Assembly: GCA_951813625.1 (NCBI GenBank)
Contig: CATOTS010000013.1
Span: 1-38,905 of the forward strand
DNA: 38,905 nt
Direction: 5' to 3'
DNA from: an uncultured Caldilineaceae bacterium
Lineage (GTDB): Bacteria > Chloroflexota > Anaerolineae > Caldilineales > Caldilineaceae
Shown here one piece after another: positions 26,825 to 36,010 of this stretch. The notes below the pieces were generated by a model. That model saw only the letters and a program-made list of their open reading frames with translations, was not told the origin of the DNA and did no database searches. A program made the translations under genes and the position numbers. How positions within the stretch are numbered: position 1 is the first letter of the stretch; each line of letters starts with the position of its first letter.

Positions 26825-29800
26825 TCAGTCGAAACAGGACGCAGGCAGTGAGGCTCCTTCTTTGAACACCTCCACTACCAGCGCGGCGACATCCGGATCG
26901 TACTCTTCCAGCGTCGAATATCCCACTGTCGCACTGCTGGACGGCAGGGCCCCCGTAAACCAGGCCTCGACCGCTTCTCCCCAATATTCGTAGTAATTGT
27001 ACGCCGCGTACATATTCGTCCACAGCCCGGCGTTCAAGGCAGACTGGTACAAGGCCTGCACCCGCGTATCGAAATTGGTACTTCCTGCTTCATCCACATA
27101 ATAGTAGTGCACAATGTGACCTATTTCGTGGGCAAAGACTCCACAGGTCGGGTCCTCCAACGGGACCTTGGCCCCCCACCGCCAGGCATATCCACCAATG
27201 CCGTCAATGCGGAACTGAGCGCTCTTCCCGGCAAAGAATGTCAGCAAATCGGACCGGTTAGACAACATGCCGGTAATAATCCCCCCGGCCTGAATCACCT
27301 GCGCGTCAGGCACATCGGAAGTGGCGACCACAGTTATTCCGCTCACCTCCATGTGCTTCTGAAATTTCAGTTCAAGTCCAAGCGAGGCCGGCGGAGGCGA
27401 AAACTGCGACGTGATGACCGCCAGCGCATGCTCCGACCACGCGCCGCGTTGGTCATCGGTGTCTCGCGCCCGCACCTGGTAGTAGTAGTTGCGCCCGTCA
27501 GTCAGCACCGTATGCGTGTAGGTCGTATCGGTTATGACGCCTCCGATCGCGCCCCATTCACGGTCAAGGCTGTCCCATGTCCAGAGGTCGTAGCTTGCTG
27601 CGTCGGTGACCGCATCCCACGTCAGGGAAACCTGGCCGCTGCCGACCGTTGCTGACAGGTTTAGCGGCCTGCCCGGTGCCGCCGCCAGTTCCGACTCGGT
27701 GCAGGTCGACAGATTGAGGCTATCGAGATGATTGCTGACAACCGTATTCGAACCCGCCACATCGGAGCCCGACTGCAGGCAGAACTGATTGCTCGATAAA
27801 TCCAGAACAATCAGCTTGGTGAGGCTGCTCAAATCCGGTACAGGCCCGCTGAACTGGTTGTTGCTGAGTTTTAAATTCGTCAGGTTTGTCAGGACCCCTA
27901 GCTCGAGAATCGTCCCGCTCAACTGGTTGTTTTGCAGATACAGGACCTCAAGGTTTGTCAGCGCGCTCAGGTCCGGGAGCGCCCCGCTCAAATCGTTATC
28001 GTTGAGTTGCAGCTGCTCCAATTCCTTCAGGGCGCTCAAATCAGGCACCTGCCCGCTCAATTCGTTGTTACTGAGATTCAACCTGAACAACCTGGTGATC
28101 GCGCTCAGGTCCGGGATCGTCCCGCTCAAATCGTTATCATTGAGACTAAGAAACCGAAGTTTAGTGAGATTGCCCAGCGTTGTCGGAATCGTGCCGCTCA
28201 ATTCGTTGTCATCGAGGTATAGCCAGAAAAGGTTCGTGACGCTGCCCAGCGTTGTCGGAATCGTGCCGCTCAACTCGTTCTTCGATAGGGAGAGGTAGTT
28301 CAGTTTGGTAAGCGCGCTCAAATTGGGGATTGTCCCGCTCAACTGATTGCTGGCGACAAACAGATGGCCCAGTTCTGTTAGCGCGCTCAGGTCGGGGATC
28401 GACCCGCTCAGCTCGTTATCGTTAAGGTACAGCTGCTTCAGATTGGTCAGCGCGCTCAGGTCCGGAATCGTGCCGCTCAGTTTGTTGGTGCTGAGAAGAA
28501 TAGCCTCCAAGCTGGAGAGATTGCTCAGCGTTGTCGGAATCGAGCCGCTCAACTCGTTATTTGTGAGGTTCAACCAGGTCAGATTGGTCAGCGCGCTCAG
28601 ATCAGGGACCGCTCCGCTCAACCCGTTGTCCTTGAGATCCAGCCTCGTCAGCTTCGTCAGCGCGCTTAGACTCGGCAACTGACCGCTCAAACTGTTGCGA
28701 CCCAGGTAGAGGCGCTCCAGGTCCGTCAGCGCGCTCAGATCCGGGACTGTCCCGCTGAGTCCGTTGTTTTCCAGATTCAACCGGGTAACCCGCCCATTAC
28801 CGTTTGTGTAAACGCCATACCAGGTTGAGAGCGGCTCTGCGCTCAGCCAGTTGGCGCGATTCGACCAGTTTGCGCCGTCGGTCGCATTGTAGAATGCAAC
28901 CAGCGCCGCCCTGTCAGCGACGGATGCGGCCGGATCAGGCGTGCTTGTCGCCGTCGCTGTCGCCGTCGGCGTGCCCGTCGTTGTCGGTGTTGCAGTGGCG
29001 GTAGCCGTGATTGTCCCCGTCGGCGTTGGCGTGGCCGTGGCCCCCGAACAATATGACAGACCGAGATCGCTCAAGTCGTTGTTGGAAACATCCTGCAACG
29101 CACTGGGAATGCATCCGCTCAACGCATTGTTGCCCAGATACAGTCTCGTCAGGTTGGCCAGGCTGCCCAGTTCGCTGGGTATTGGACCATTTAACTGGTT
29201 GTATTGGAGATGCAATGCCGTCAGACCGTCCAGGCTGCCCAGCTCTTTTGGTATCGGACCACTCAACTGGTTGACCTGGAGCTGAAGTATCGTCAGGCTT
29301 TCCAGTCTGCTCAGCTCGGCTGGAATCTCCCCTGTCAACTGGTTTCCGTAGAGGTACAACTGCTCCAACTTCCCGAGCCCGCCCAGGGCAGTCGAGATCG
29401 TACCGCTCAACCGGTTGGAAGGCAGCATCAATCTCGTTACCGAACCATTCGAGTTCGTCGTGACGCCGAACCAGTCGCCGATAGCCTCCTGGCTCAGCCA
29501 GTTTGTGTTGGTCGTCCAGTTGTCGCCGCCGGTCGCGTTGTAGAGCGCGACCAGCGCTTCCCTGTCCGTAATGGCATTGTCCTCAGCCGTGGGCGTGGGC
29601 GTTGCTGTGGGCGTATCGGTCGCAGTCGCTGTCGGCGTCGGCGTGACTGTCGGTGTATCCGTGGGCGTGGGCGTTGCAGTCACTGTCGGCGTATCGGTTG
29701 GCGTCGCTGTGGGTGTGTCGGTCGGAGTGGCCGTGGGCGTTGCAGTCACTGTCGGTGTCGCAGTGACGGTAGCCGTGCTTGTCGCCGTCGGCGTCGGCGT

Positions 29801-32545
29801 GGCCGTGGCCTCTGCCCCCGAACAATATGACAGACCGAGATCGTTCAAGTCGTTGTTGGAAACATCCTGCAACGCACCGGGAATGCATCCGTTCAGCTGG
29901 TTTACCTTAAGCGAAAGATGCGCCAGGTTCCCCAGGTTGCCCAGTTCGCCTGGTATCGACCCGCTCAACGCATTGTTGTTCAGATGCAGTCGCGTCAGGT
30001 TGGCCAGGCTGCCCAGTTCGCTGGGTATCGACCCGCTCAACTGGTTGTGTTGGAGATGCAATGCCGTCAGACCGTCCAGGCTGCCCAGCTCTTTTGGTAT
30101 CGGACCACTCAACCGGTTGACCTGGAGCTGAAGTATCGTCAGGCTTTCCAGGCTGCTCAGCTCGGCTGGAATCTCCCCTGTCAACTGGTTTCCGTAGAGG
30201 TACAACTGCTCCAGCTTCCCGAGCCCGCCCAGGGCAGTCGGGATCGTACCGCTCAACCGGTTGGAAGGGAGCATCAGTCGCGTTACCGACCCATTCGCGT
30301 CGGTCGAGACACCGTACCAGTCGCCGATAGCCTCCTGGCTCAACCAGTTCGTGTTGCGCGTCCAGTTGTCGCCGTCGGTCGCATTGTAGAGCGCGCCCAG
30401 CGCCTCCCTGTCCGTAATGGCGTTGCCCTCAACCGTGGCCGTCGGTGTGGGGGTGTCGGTCGGCGTTGCAGTGGGCGTATCGGTCGGCGTCGCAGTCGCC
30501 GTATCGGTCGGTGTCGCAGTGGGCGTATCGGTCGGCGTCGCAGTCGCCGTGTCGGTCGGTGTCGCAGTCGCCGTATCGGTCGGCGTTGCAGTGGGCGTAT
30601 CGGTCGGCGTCGCAGTCGCCGTGTCGGTCGGCGTTGCAGTGGGTGTGTCTGTGGGGGCGACAGCCCGCACCGTCTCTTCAGAGCGGTTGGACAGCGGCTT
30701 GCCGCCGGCGGTGCAGATGCTCCCCTCTGCGCTGCACAGGCTGGTGGCCGGCAGGATGACCCACACGTTCTCTCCTGCATCTGGCGCTATCGTGAACTGC
30801 CACAGGTCGCTGCGGCTGTCCACCTGCTGCGCGTCCGTCACTGTGCCCCCGGTTACCAGCAGCGCATGGTCGCGCAGATCGGCGGCGCTGGCATCGATCG
30901 CTTCGCTGAAGGCGACGCGCAAGTTGAACGCCGCACCTGTATGGCTTGGTGGTACATCCTCAAAACTCGCGGTCAGGCTCGGCGTCGCCGTCGGTGTGTC
31001 AGTCGGCGTTGGCGTAGCGGTGGCCGTGGCCGTGTCAGTCGGCGTCGCCGTCGGTGTGTCCGTGGGATCAATGACCTGCAGCTCAAACGCCGGCGGCTCG
31101 ATCGACAGCTTCAGGTCCCTCGGCGCGCCGCCGTCGTAATTCTGCACCCGCACCACGATGTGGCCGCCCGCCTCCACGTCGACAGTGACCTCCTCGTCGC
31201 CGTTCCAGCTGCGGTCCTGGTCGTCCCAGCTGCTGCCCTGGTTGTCTCTGGCGTAGAGGTCGAAGTCGTGGCCGTTCGGCGACGCGTCGGTCGTGATCGT
31301 CCATTCGCCGGCGCGGTTGCCGACGTCCCAGCGGTAGTAGACCGACTCGCGATCGCCGAGCGCAGCCACGTGGTCGAGAATCGAATGCGCCGATACGTCC
31401 GTCGGGTCGCTGATGATGTAGGGGTCGGATGACGTCCCCGTACCGTCGGAGGTGAACCCGTCATCCTCCGTCGTTGGCGTCGGCGTGGGCGTGTTCTCCG
31501 GCGTATCGGTCGGTGTGGGCGTGTTTTCCGGCGTATCCGTCGGTGTCGGTGTGTCCTCCGGCGTGTCCGTCGGTGTAGGCGTGTTCGTCGCCGCAGAGGC
31601 AACGTCCGCCCGCGCAATCCCGCTCCAGTCCCCCGACGACCCCGAATAGCGCGCCCGCACCTTCACCTTGTAGCGCTGGCCCTCGTCCAGTCCGGTAATC
31701 GTATACGAGTTTGTCGTGGGGAAGGCGTTGCCGGAACTGTCGGTCCACGTCTTGAAGCCCTCGTCCGTCCGCGCCCAGCTCAGCCGGTAGTCCGCCGGCG
31801 TCTCCGCCGGCGCATCCCACGTCGCTTCCAGCACGCCGGCCTGGTTGCTTACCAGCCGTACCGCAGCGATCGAGCGGTCGTCCCCGGGCGTCGGCGTCGC
31901 CGTCGGGGTATCGGTCGGTGTCGGAGTTGCAGTGGGCGTATTGGTCGGCGTTGCTGTCGGGGTATCGGTCGGTGTCGCCGTGGGCGTGGCCGTCGCGGTT
32001 GCAGTATGGGTCGGCGTGGCCGTCGGTGTATCAGTCGGCGTGGCTGTAAACGTGGGGGTGGCCGTGGGCGTGTCAGTCGGTGTCGCTGTAAACGTAGGCG
32101 TCGCGGTGAATGTCGGCGTATGCGTCGGTGTTGCAGTCGGCGCAGCCATAACGTCCGTCCGCACCACCTCGCTCCAGCCGCCGGGCCGGCCGTCGCCGAT
32201 CCCCTGGTAGCGGGCGCGCACCTTCACCTTGTAGCGCACGCCTTCGTCCAGGCCGCTGACCGTATGCGTATTCGTTATCGGGAAGGCGTTGCCCGACAGG
32301 TCGGTCCAGGTAACAAAGCTCTCACCGTCACGCGCCCAGGCTACGCGGTAGTCTACCGGCGTCTCCGTCGGCACGTCCCAGGTTATCTCGAGCTCGCCGG
32401 GCTGGCTGCTCTGCAGCGCCAGGTTGTGGATCGCCTTCACGTCCTCCTGCGCCGACGCATCGTCCACCGCCGACAGCAGCGCAAGGCATACCGTCAGCAG
32501 CGCCGCCGCCAGCCAGGCGAAAAGGATTTTGGAAAACGAAGACAT
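26825..32545 (-). CDS. giant secreted Fn3 / leucine-rich-repeat protein with C-terminal HExxH metalloprotease-like domain
   Basis: 1906 residues from ATG 32545, chosen because it opens onto a signal peptide ([20 protein letters not shown], cleaved near ASAQ). An ATG at 32614 is in frame but adds no known element. Domains in order: Fn3 (about 35-130), ATPTPT linker, Fn3 (222-316), linker, a beta-domain like pre-peptidase C-terminal modules (362-485), linker, SwmB/Ig-like domain (525-629), linker, three leucine-rich-repeat blocks (709-905, 991-1167, 1206-1619; [15 protein letters not shown] type), Fn3 (1626-1712), and a zincin-like end with [17 protein letters not shown] (about 1805-1821) and a candidate third ligand Glu in [10 protein letters not shown] about 47 residues later. 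Probably extracellular, adhesive and proteolytic. Substrate unknown. Confidence 0.85.
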   Translation of the reverse strand: MSSFSKILFAWLAAALLTVCLALLSAVDDASAQEDVKAIHNLALQSSQPGELEITWDVPTETPVDYRVAWARDGESFVTWTDLSGNAFPITNTHTVSGLDEGVRYKVKVRARYQGIGDGRPGGWSEVVRTDVMAAPTATPTHTPTFTATPTFTATPTDTPTATPTFTATPTDTPTATPTHTATATATPTATPTDTPTATPTNTPTATPTPTDTPTATPTPGDDRSIAAVRLVSNQAGVLEATWDAPAETPADYRLSWARTDEGFKTWTDSSGNAFPTTNSYTITGLDEGQRYKVKVRARYSGSSGDWSGIARADVASAATNTPTPTDTPEDTPTPTDTPENTPTPTDTPENTPTPTPTTEDDGFTSDGTGTSSDPYIISDPTDVSAHSILDHVAALGDRESVYYRWDVGNRAGEWTITTDASPNGHDFDLYARDNQGSSWDDQDRSWNGDEEVTVDVEAGGHIVVRVQNYDGGAPRDLKLSIEPPAFELQVIDPTDTPTATPTDTATATATPTPTDTPTATPSLTASFEDVPPSHTGAAFNLRVAFSEAIDASAADLRDHALLVTGGTVTDAQQVDSRSDLWQFTIAPDAGENVWVILPATSLCSAEGSICTAGGKPLSNRSEETVRAVAPTDTPTATPTDTATATPTDTPTATPTDTATATPTDTATATPTDTPTATPTDTATATPTDTPTATPTDTPTPTATVEGNAITDREALGALYNATDGDNWTRNTNWLSQEAIGDWYGVSTDANGSVTRLMLPSNRLSGTIPTALGGLGKLEQLYLYGNQLTGEIPAELSSLESLTILQLQVNRLSGPIPKELGSLDGLTALHLQHNQLSGSIPSELGSLANLTRLHLNNNALSGSIPGELGNLGNLAHLSLKVNQLNGCIPGALQDVSNNDLNDLGLSYCSGAEATATPTPTATSTATVTATPTVTATPTATPTDTPTATPTDTPTVTATPTPTDTPTVTPTPTATATDTPTATPTPTAEDNAITDREALVALYNATGGDNWTTNTNWLSQEAIGDWFGVTTNSNGSVTRLMLPSNRLSGTISTALGGLGKLEQLYLYGNQLTGEIPAELSRLESLTILQLQVNQLSGPIPKELGSLDGLTALHLQYNQLNGPIPSELGSLANLTRLYLGNNALSGCIPSALQDVSNNDLSDLGLSYCSGATATPTPTGTITATATATPTTTGTPTATATATSTPDPAASVADRAALVAFYNATDGANWSNRANWLSAEPLSTWYGVYTNGNGRVTRLNLENNGLSGTVPDLSALTDLERLYLGRNSLSGQLPSLSALTKLTRLDLKDNGLSGAVPDLSALTNLTWLNLTNNELSGSIPTTLSNLSSLEAILLSTNKLSGTIPDLSALTNLKQLYLNDNELSGSIPDLSALTELGHLFVASNQLSGTIPNLSALTKLNYLSLSKNELSGTIPTTLGSVTNLFWLYLDDNELSGTIPTTLGNLTKLRFLSLNDNDLSGTIPDLSAITRLFRLNLSNNELSGQVPDLSALKELEQLQLNDNDLSGALPDLSALTNLEVLYLQNNQLSGTILELGVLTNLTNLKLSNNQFSGPVPDLSSLTKLIVLDLSSNQFCLQSGSDVAGSNTVVSNHLDSLNLSTCTESELAAAPGRPLNLSATVGSGQVSLTWDAVTDAASYDLWTWDSLDREWGAIGGVITDTTYTHTVLTDGRNYYYQVRARDTDDQRGAWSEHALAVITSQFSPPPASLGLELKFQKHMEVSGITVVATSDVPDAQVIQAGGIITGMLSNRSDLLTFFAGKSAQFRIDGIGGYAWRWGAKVPLEDPTCGVFAHEIGHIVHYYYVDEAGSTNFDTRVQALYQSALNAGLWTNMYAAYNYYEYWGEAVEAWFTGALPSSSATVGYSTLEEYDPDVAALVVEVFKEGASLPASCFD
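29041..29575 (-). repeat. duplicated leucine-rich-repeat cassette, copy 2
   Basis: Nearly identical at DNA level to 29812-30420 within the giant gene, but lacking one or two repeat units. Both begin with ITDREAL.ALYNAT and end with LSYCSGA. Confidence 0.8.
29812..30420 (-). repeat. duplicated leucine-rich-repeat cassette, copy 1
   Basis: Direct repeat partner of 29041-29575. Each copy is followed by its own ATPTPT-linker tract, as expected from unequal recombination at the linker DNA. Confidence 0.8.
30425..30655 (-). repeat. coding tandem repeat for ATPTDT linker
   Basis: A run of 12-base and 24-base units such as GTCGGCGTCGCAGT encoding (ATPTDTAT)n. Similar tracts within the same gene lie at about 31890-32150, 31470-31590, 30975-31070, 29580-29820 and 28935-29040. 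In the protein they are flexible extracellular linkers. Confidence 0.8.
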
Positions 32546-33244
32546 CCGCTTCACTGCCAAACCGGCTACTTCCTCTTGCTCGAGGGTGGATTCCCCTCCG
32601 CCATCTGCATGCAAAAAAAGCCCGCACTCTTTATGACGAATTCAAATCCGAGATGTTCTTGAGCGCAATCGTTGCCAATCGGAAGAACGCAGGCCTGCGG
32701 CGGACAGTGCGACCGCGAGCCGCGACTTACACTTCCTGTTTAGCGGCGAATTCGACCGTGCGCGTCAAACCGACCTCGACACGGCCAGCGCTCTTAACTG
32801 AATTGTCCAGATTTGGAATGGCTGCCGCCGGACGAAACACAGCCTCCCGGGCGGGAGAGCCGGGCCTGCGTTCAGGACGAAATCCCGAAAGGCAAAGGGC
32901 GAATGTGTGACCGGCAACTCGTCTCAAGTGATTCACAAAGTGTGATATGAATTTCTGACGGCAACCGTGTGAAGAAAAATATGAATCAAAATGTAATAAA
33001 TATGGAAGGGTCGCCCAGAGTATATGTTCTGTATACGGAGCCTGTCAAATTCGATTTCAATCATTGAATGCTACGAACGGGTCTCCCTGATTTTGACAGT
33101 GTTTCAGTCGAGACGGTTGTCGCATCTCTTGCTTCTGCCCCGGTCTTGGCTGCACTCCGCAGGCATTGCGCCCGCCGAACCTGGCAGCACGGTGGCGTCG
33201 GGTACCTGGGCATGCCCTCAGCGGCTTTCGCGCAGACACGGTCG

Positions 33245-33406
33245 CTGGGCACGCTGGCGTTGGCGACACGCTGGAAACGCGCGGCCACGGTGGCGGGGGC
33301 TGGGCCGCCGGTTGCACAGGGCTGCATAAGAACCCACACCTGGCGGCGTATGAAGGGGTGTCAGGGGGGCGTTGCGGGGGGAGTCCCCCCGCACAAGGGA
33401 GGGCCG
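33245..33406 (+). repeat. GC-rich palindromic repeat, copy C
   Basis: Same unit as copy B (GGCGTTGGCGACACGCTGG, CACGGTGGCGGGGGCTGG, CCCACACCTGGCGGCGT, hairpin core). It ends early after GGAGGGCC and lacks the CGCAGGCCCGACCGTCC end. Confidence 0.8.
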
Positions 33407-33499
33407 GAACTGCAGGGGACAGGGGGCAGGGGTTAGGGGGCAGGAACTGCAGGGAGCGATGCCGGACGGTCGAACGCGCGTACACGGTTGCATCGTCCA

Positions 33500-33671
33500 C
33501 GCTGGCGTTGGCGACGAGCTGGAATCGCGCACGCACGGTGGCGGGGCGCTGGGCCGCATGTTGCAAGGGGTCGCAATGACGCCACACCTGGCGGCGTGTG
33601 GAGGGGTGTCAGGGGGGCGTTGCGGGGGAGTCCCCCCGCACAAGGGAGGGCCGCAGGCCCGACCGTCCAAA
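33500..33671 (+). repeat. GC-rich palindromic repeat, copy D
   Basis: Full unit with GGCGTTGGCGACGAGCTGGA, CACGGTGGCGGGGCGCTGG, CACACCTGGCGGCGTGTGG, hairpin core and GACCGTCC end. The hairpin is one G shorter than in the other copies. Confidence 0.8.
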
Positions 33672-33843
33672 CTGCAGGGGCCAGTGGCCAGTGGTCAGTG
33701 GCCAGGAACTGCAGGGGGCGGTGGACAGTGGGCGGTGTCGATGCGCGGCAGTTTCCCCGCCTGAAACGCCATGACCGGGGAGGCATGGCAGGCAGTAGTC
33801 TTATCTTAAGGGCACGACTGGCCGGTGATGTCCGCAGGCGGCG

Positions 33844-33865
33844 GCCGCTTCCGCTGGGAAGCGGC
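33844..33865 (-). terminator. hairpin terminator downstream of LysM gene
   Basis: GCCGCTTCC-loop-GGAAGCGGC, a perfect 9-bp stem with a 4-base loop, 22 bases after the stop of the leftward LysM gene. No T-tract. Confidence 0.5.
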
Positions 33866-33886
33866 GCGACCTGCGTCCGTGTCGTG

Positions 33887-35449
33887 CTACCTCCTCTCCC
33901 ACCAGACGGAAATCGAAGCGAGCCCTTCGGCCTCGAAGTACTCGACTCGAATCGTGTGATTGCCCTGGCTCAGGTAGACGTCTCCGAATGACTGCGTGGC
34001 GGGATGGATGTTCCAGTCCTCCAGGACCAGAACATCGTCCACATAGACCCGTGCGCCGTCATCCGCGAGTGTGAAGAAGCGGTATGTGCCGGCCTGAAAG
34101 TGGCTGGTGGTCGTCCAGACAGCGCTGAAGTTATCGCTTAAGACTCCGGTGCCCGGGTGGCCTGCCTGCCAGTCGAAACGGATGGATGCGTCCTGGCGGT
34201 AGAGGACGGGAGCGTCACCAAAGTCCCGGCTGTTGTAGAAGGCGCCCGCCCAGACGGCAGTCCTTTCTTCACCGGCAGAGATACGCAACTTCCGCCCCAC
34301 ATAGGTCAGGTCCGGATTCTGGATGTCAAAATCCAGTACCGCCCACTGGCACATGCCTACGTGTGAATGGCCGTCCGTGCGGAAGTGCGCCATTTCGGAA
34401 ATGCGGTTCCCGTCGCTGTTTTCGACCCAGAACCACCAGGCCCCTTCGCGGGGGCCGCCCCCATGCAGGATGTGAGTGAAAAAGCCCGGAAAGACTCCCT
34501 CACCGGTATGCCTCATGGCCACCACCTCTCCGTCCGGCTCCCAACTGAAGACCACGCGGTAGCCGTTGACCGGCTGGCCATTCAGCCGCACTGTGCCGCG
34601 CGCCCGCGTGCTGTCGGCATTGGGGTCGCAGCCCGCCACGTTTGCCCGGTTAGAGAGGTTGTTGACTGTCCTGAGCTCCTCAACAGGGATGCCGTAAAGA
34701 GCCGCAATGGCGGTTATGGTTTGGCCGGGTCTGACGATGTGATAGGTCTTGTAGACGACGGTTCCCGGACTGGCGGCAGTTCCGGGGCTGGCGACAGGAG
34801 CGGGACTGCTGACAGGGACGTTCCCGCCGACGGGAATGCGCAGCCTCCGCCCAATGTAGGTCAGATCCGGGTTCCGAATGTCAAAGTCGATGACCGCCCA
34901 TTGACAATCGCCCGCATGGGCATGTTCGTCCGTGTAGATGTGCGCCATTTCCGAAATGCGGGTCCCGGCATCGTTTTCGACCCAGAACCACCAGTCCCCT
35001 GCCCTGGGGCCATCACCTCCAAGGACATGACTGAACTGGCCTCCCAGCTGGCCGCCCCCTCCGGTAATCGCCCTGGCCACCACCTGTCCGTCCGGCTCCC
35101 AACTGAAGACCACGCGGTAACCGTTGACCGGCTGGCCATTCAGCCGCACTGTGCCGCGCGCCTGTGTGTTGTCACTGTTGGGTTCGCAGCTGACCACAGT
35201 TGCCAGGTTGACGAGGTTATTGGCGTCCCTCAGGTCCTGAACGTAGACGCCGTACAGAGTCGCAATTCTGGACAGGGGTTCGCCGGGTTTAATGACGTGG
35301 AAATAAGGGGAGTTTGGTTGTTCTTGGGGGGCGGCAACCGCCGCCAGCGGGGACAAACACGATGGCAGTAATAACAATAGCAATGTCGGGACCGCCTTCC
35401 ACTTCGTCCAACGGATCCGTCTGAAAAGCGGAATATCCACAGGCATCAT
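33887..35449 (-). CDS. secreted protein with two interrupted LysM domains and a PA14 domain
   Basis: 520 residues. Signal peptide (KAVPTLLLLLLPSCLSPLAA). Two tandem modules (about 49-206 and 235-391) each start as a LysM domain (YFHVIKPGEPLSRIATLYGV to ANNLVN; YHIVRPGQTITAIAALYGI to VNNLSN) but are interrupted by about 110 residues before finishing with the LysM end (NPDLTYIGRRLRIP; NPDLTYVGRKLRI). The inserts are alike: GTVRLNGQPVNGYRVVFSWE, WWFWVEN, RISEMAH and CQWAVIDFDI. The C-terminus (398-520) is PA14-like (AGTYRFFTLADDGARVYVDD). LysM binds peptidoglycan or chitin and PA14 is a carbohydrate-binding fold. A strong AGAGGAGG lies 3 bases before ATG 35449 and 6 before a second ATG at 35446, which may be the real start. 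Confidence 0.85.
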   Translation of the reverse strand: MMPVDIPLFRRIRWTKWKAVPTLLLLLLPSCLSPLAAVAAPQEQPNSPYFHVIKPGEPLSRIATLYGVYVQDLRDANNLVNLATVVSCEPNSDNTQARGTVRLNGQPVNGYRVVFSWEPDGQVVARAITGGGGQLGGQFSHVLGGDGPRAGDWWFWVENDAGTRISEMAHIYTDEHAHAGDCQWAVIDFDIRNPDLTYIGRRLRIPVGGNVPVSSPAPVASPGTAASPGTVVYKTYHIVRPGQTITAIAALYGIPVEELRTVNNLSNRANVAGCDPNADSTRARGTVRLNGQPVNGYRVVFSWEPDGEVVAMRHTGEGVFPGFFTHILHGGGPREGAWWFWVENSDGNRISEMAHFRTDGHSHVGMCQWAVLDFDIQNPDLTYVGRKLRISAGEERTAVWAGAFYNSRDFGDAPVLYRQDASIRFDWQAGHPGTGVLSDNFSAVWTTTSHFQAGTYRFFTLADDGARVYVDDVLVLEDWNIHPATQSFGDVYLSQGNHTIRVEYFEAEGLASISVWWERR

Positions 35450-36010
35450 GCACCTCCTCTCTGAGGATCGACTTGAGCTGTTCGGATGAAGAAATGGACC
35501 GATATTACATTGTCATCAATGAAGATTCGACCAGTAGCCGTTCCTTTCAGGTTGCCGCGGTCTCCAAGTCGCTTCGGCGCTGGCGCACTGGAACCGTTCC
35601 GGCTCCAATGCATGCTTTCCAGCGGCATGGCTACGCCACGGCTGTGATGATACGCTCATATTGGGAAAAGCCCAAATCAGTTTTCGATCGGGTGGCTCTT
35701 TGTCGCGCTGATCGTGGATCTGGCTTTCCGGTTGGTCAGCGGCGGCGTTTGGCTCCTCCGATTGTGGGTTCTTGTCTTCGGTCAGGCCGGTGTGGCGCGC
35801 TGTGGTGCGGCGGGGGAGGTTGGTCGGACTGTGGATTGGCGGTATGTAAGTGGAGGGAAGGGGTTAGGGATAAATCTTGAGGGGATGAGTATTCGTCTTC
35901 AGTTGTCGGAGTTTCGTCTAGGGATTGGCGACGAGGAGGCGTTGTAAGATTCGACGGAATTGGGGGCTGGAGGTGACCGGACGATAAGAGCAGTTCAACC
36001 TGCTTGGTTT
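35450..36010. other. intergenic with relic of phosphatase-gene 5' region
   Basis: No gene recognised. 35690-35880 resembles 24770-24960, the start region of the histidine phosphatase gene and its promoter (see separate entry). The rest is featureless. Confidence 0.5.
35700..35870 (-). repeat. diverged duplicate of phosphatase-operon 5' region
   Basis: Shares GCGGCGTTTGGCTCCTCCG and ATTGTGGGTTCTTGT with 24811-24855, flanked by weaker similarity on both sides (TGTCGCGCTGRTCGT; GTAARTGGRAG). It covers codons for the low-complexity N-terminus and the leader. The promoter hexamers are not preserved and the catalytic part is absent. Confidence 0.65.

Larger units (their letters stand above)
32546..33886. 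other. gene-free repeat region between LRR and LysM genes
   Basis: No gene recognised in 1.3 kb. An AT-rich patch (about 32940-33070) holds the imperfect palindrome GTATATGTTCTGTATAC (33019-33035) and may be the regulatory end of something lost. The rest holds two copies of the GC-rich palindromic unit, CAGTGGCCAGTGG low-complexity runs (about 33675-33735) and a terminator hairpin. Confidence 0.6.

Noticed and set aside
29918..31432. 504-codon open frame on the plus strand over the LRR gene
   Set aside because: Arg/Gly-rich mirror of the leucine-rich and ATPTPT repeats. No independent signal.
30425..32150. Regularly spaced short repeats resembling a CRISPR array
   Set aside because: The units are contiguous 12- and 24-base coding repeats for Thr-Pro linkers, in frame with the giant protein. 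There are no unique spacers and no cas genes.
33019..33035. Palindrome GTATATGTTCTGTATAC as a regulator site
   Set aside because: Imperfect, single copy, not positioned before a recognisable gene. Noted only as part of the gene-free region.
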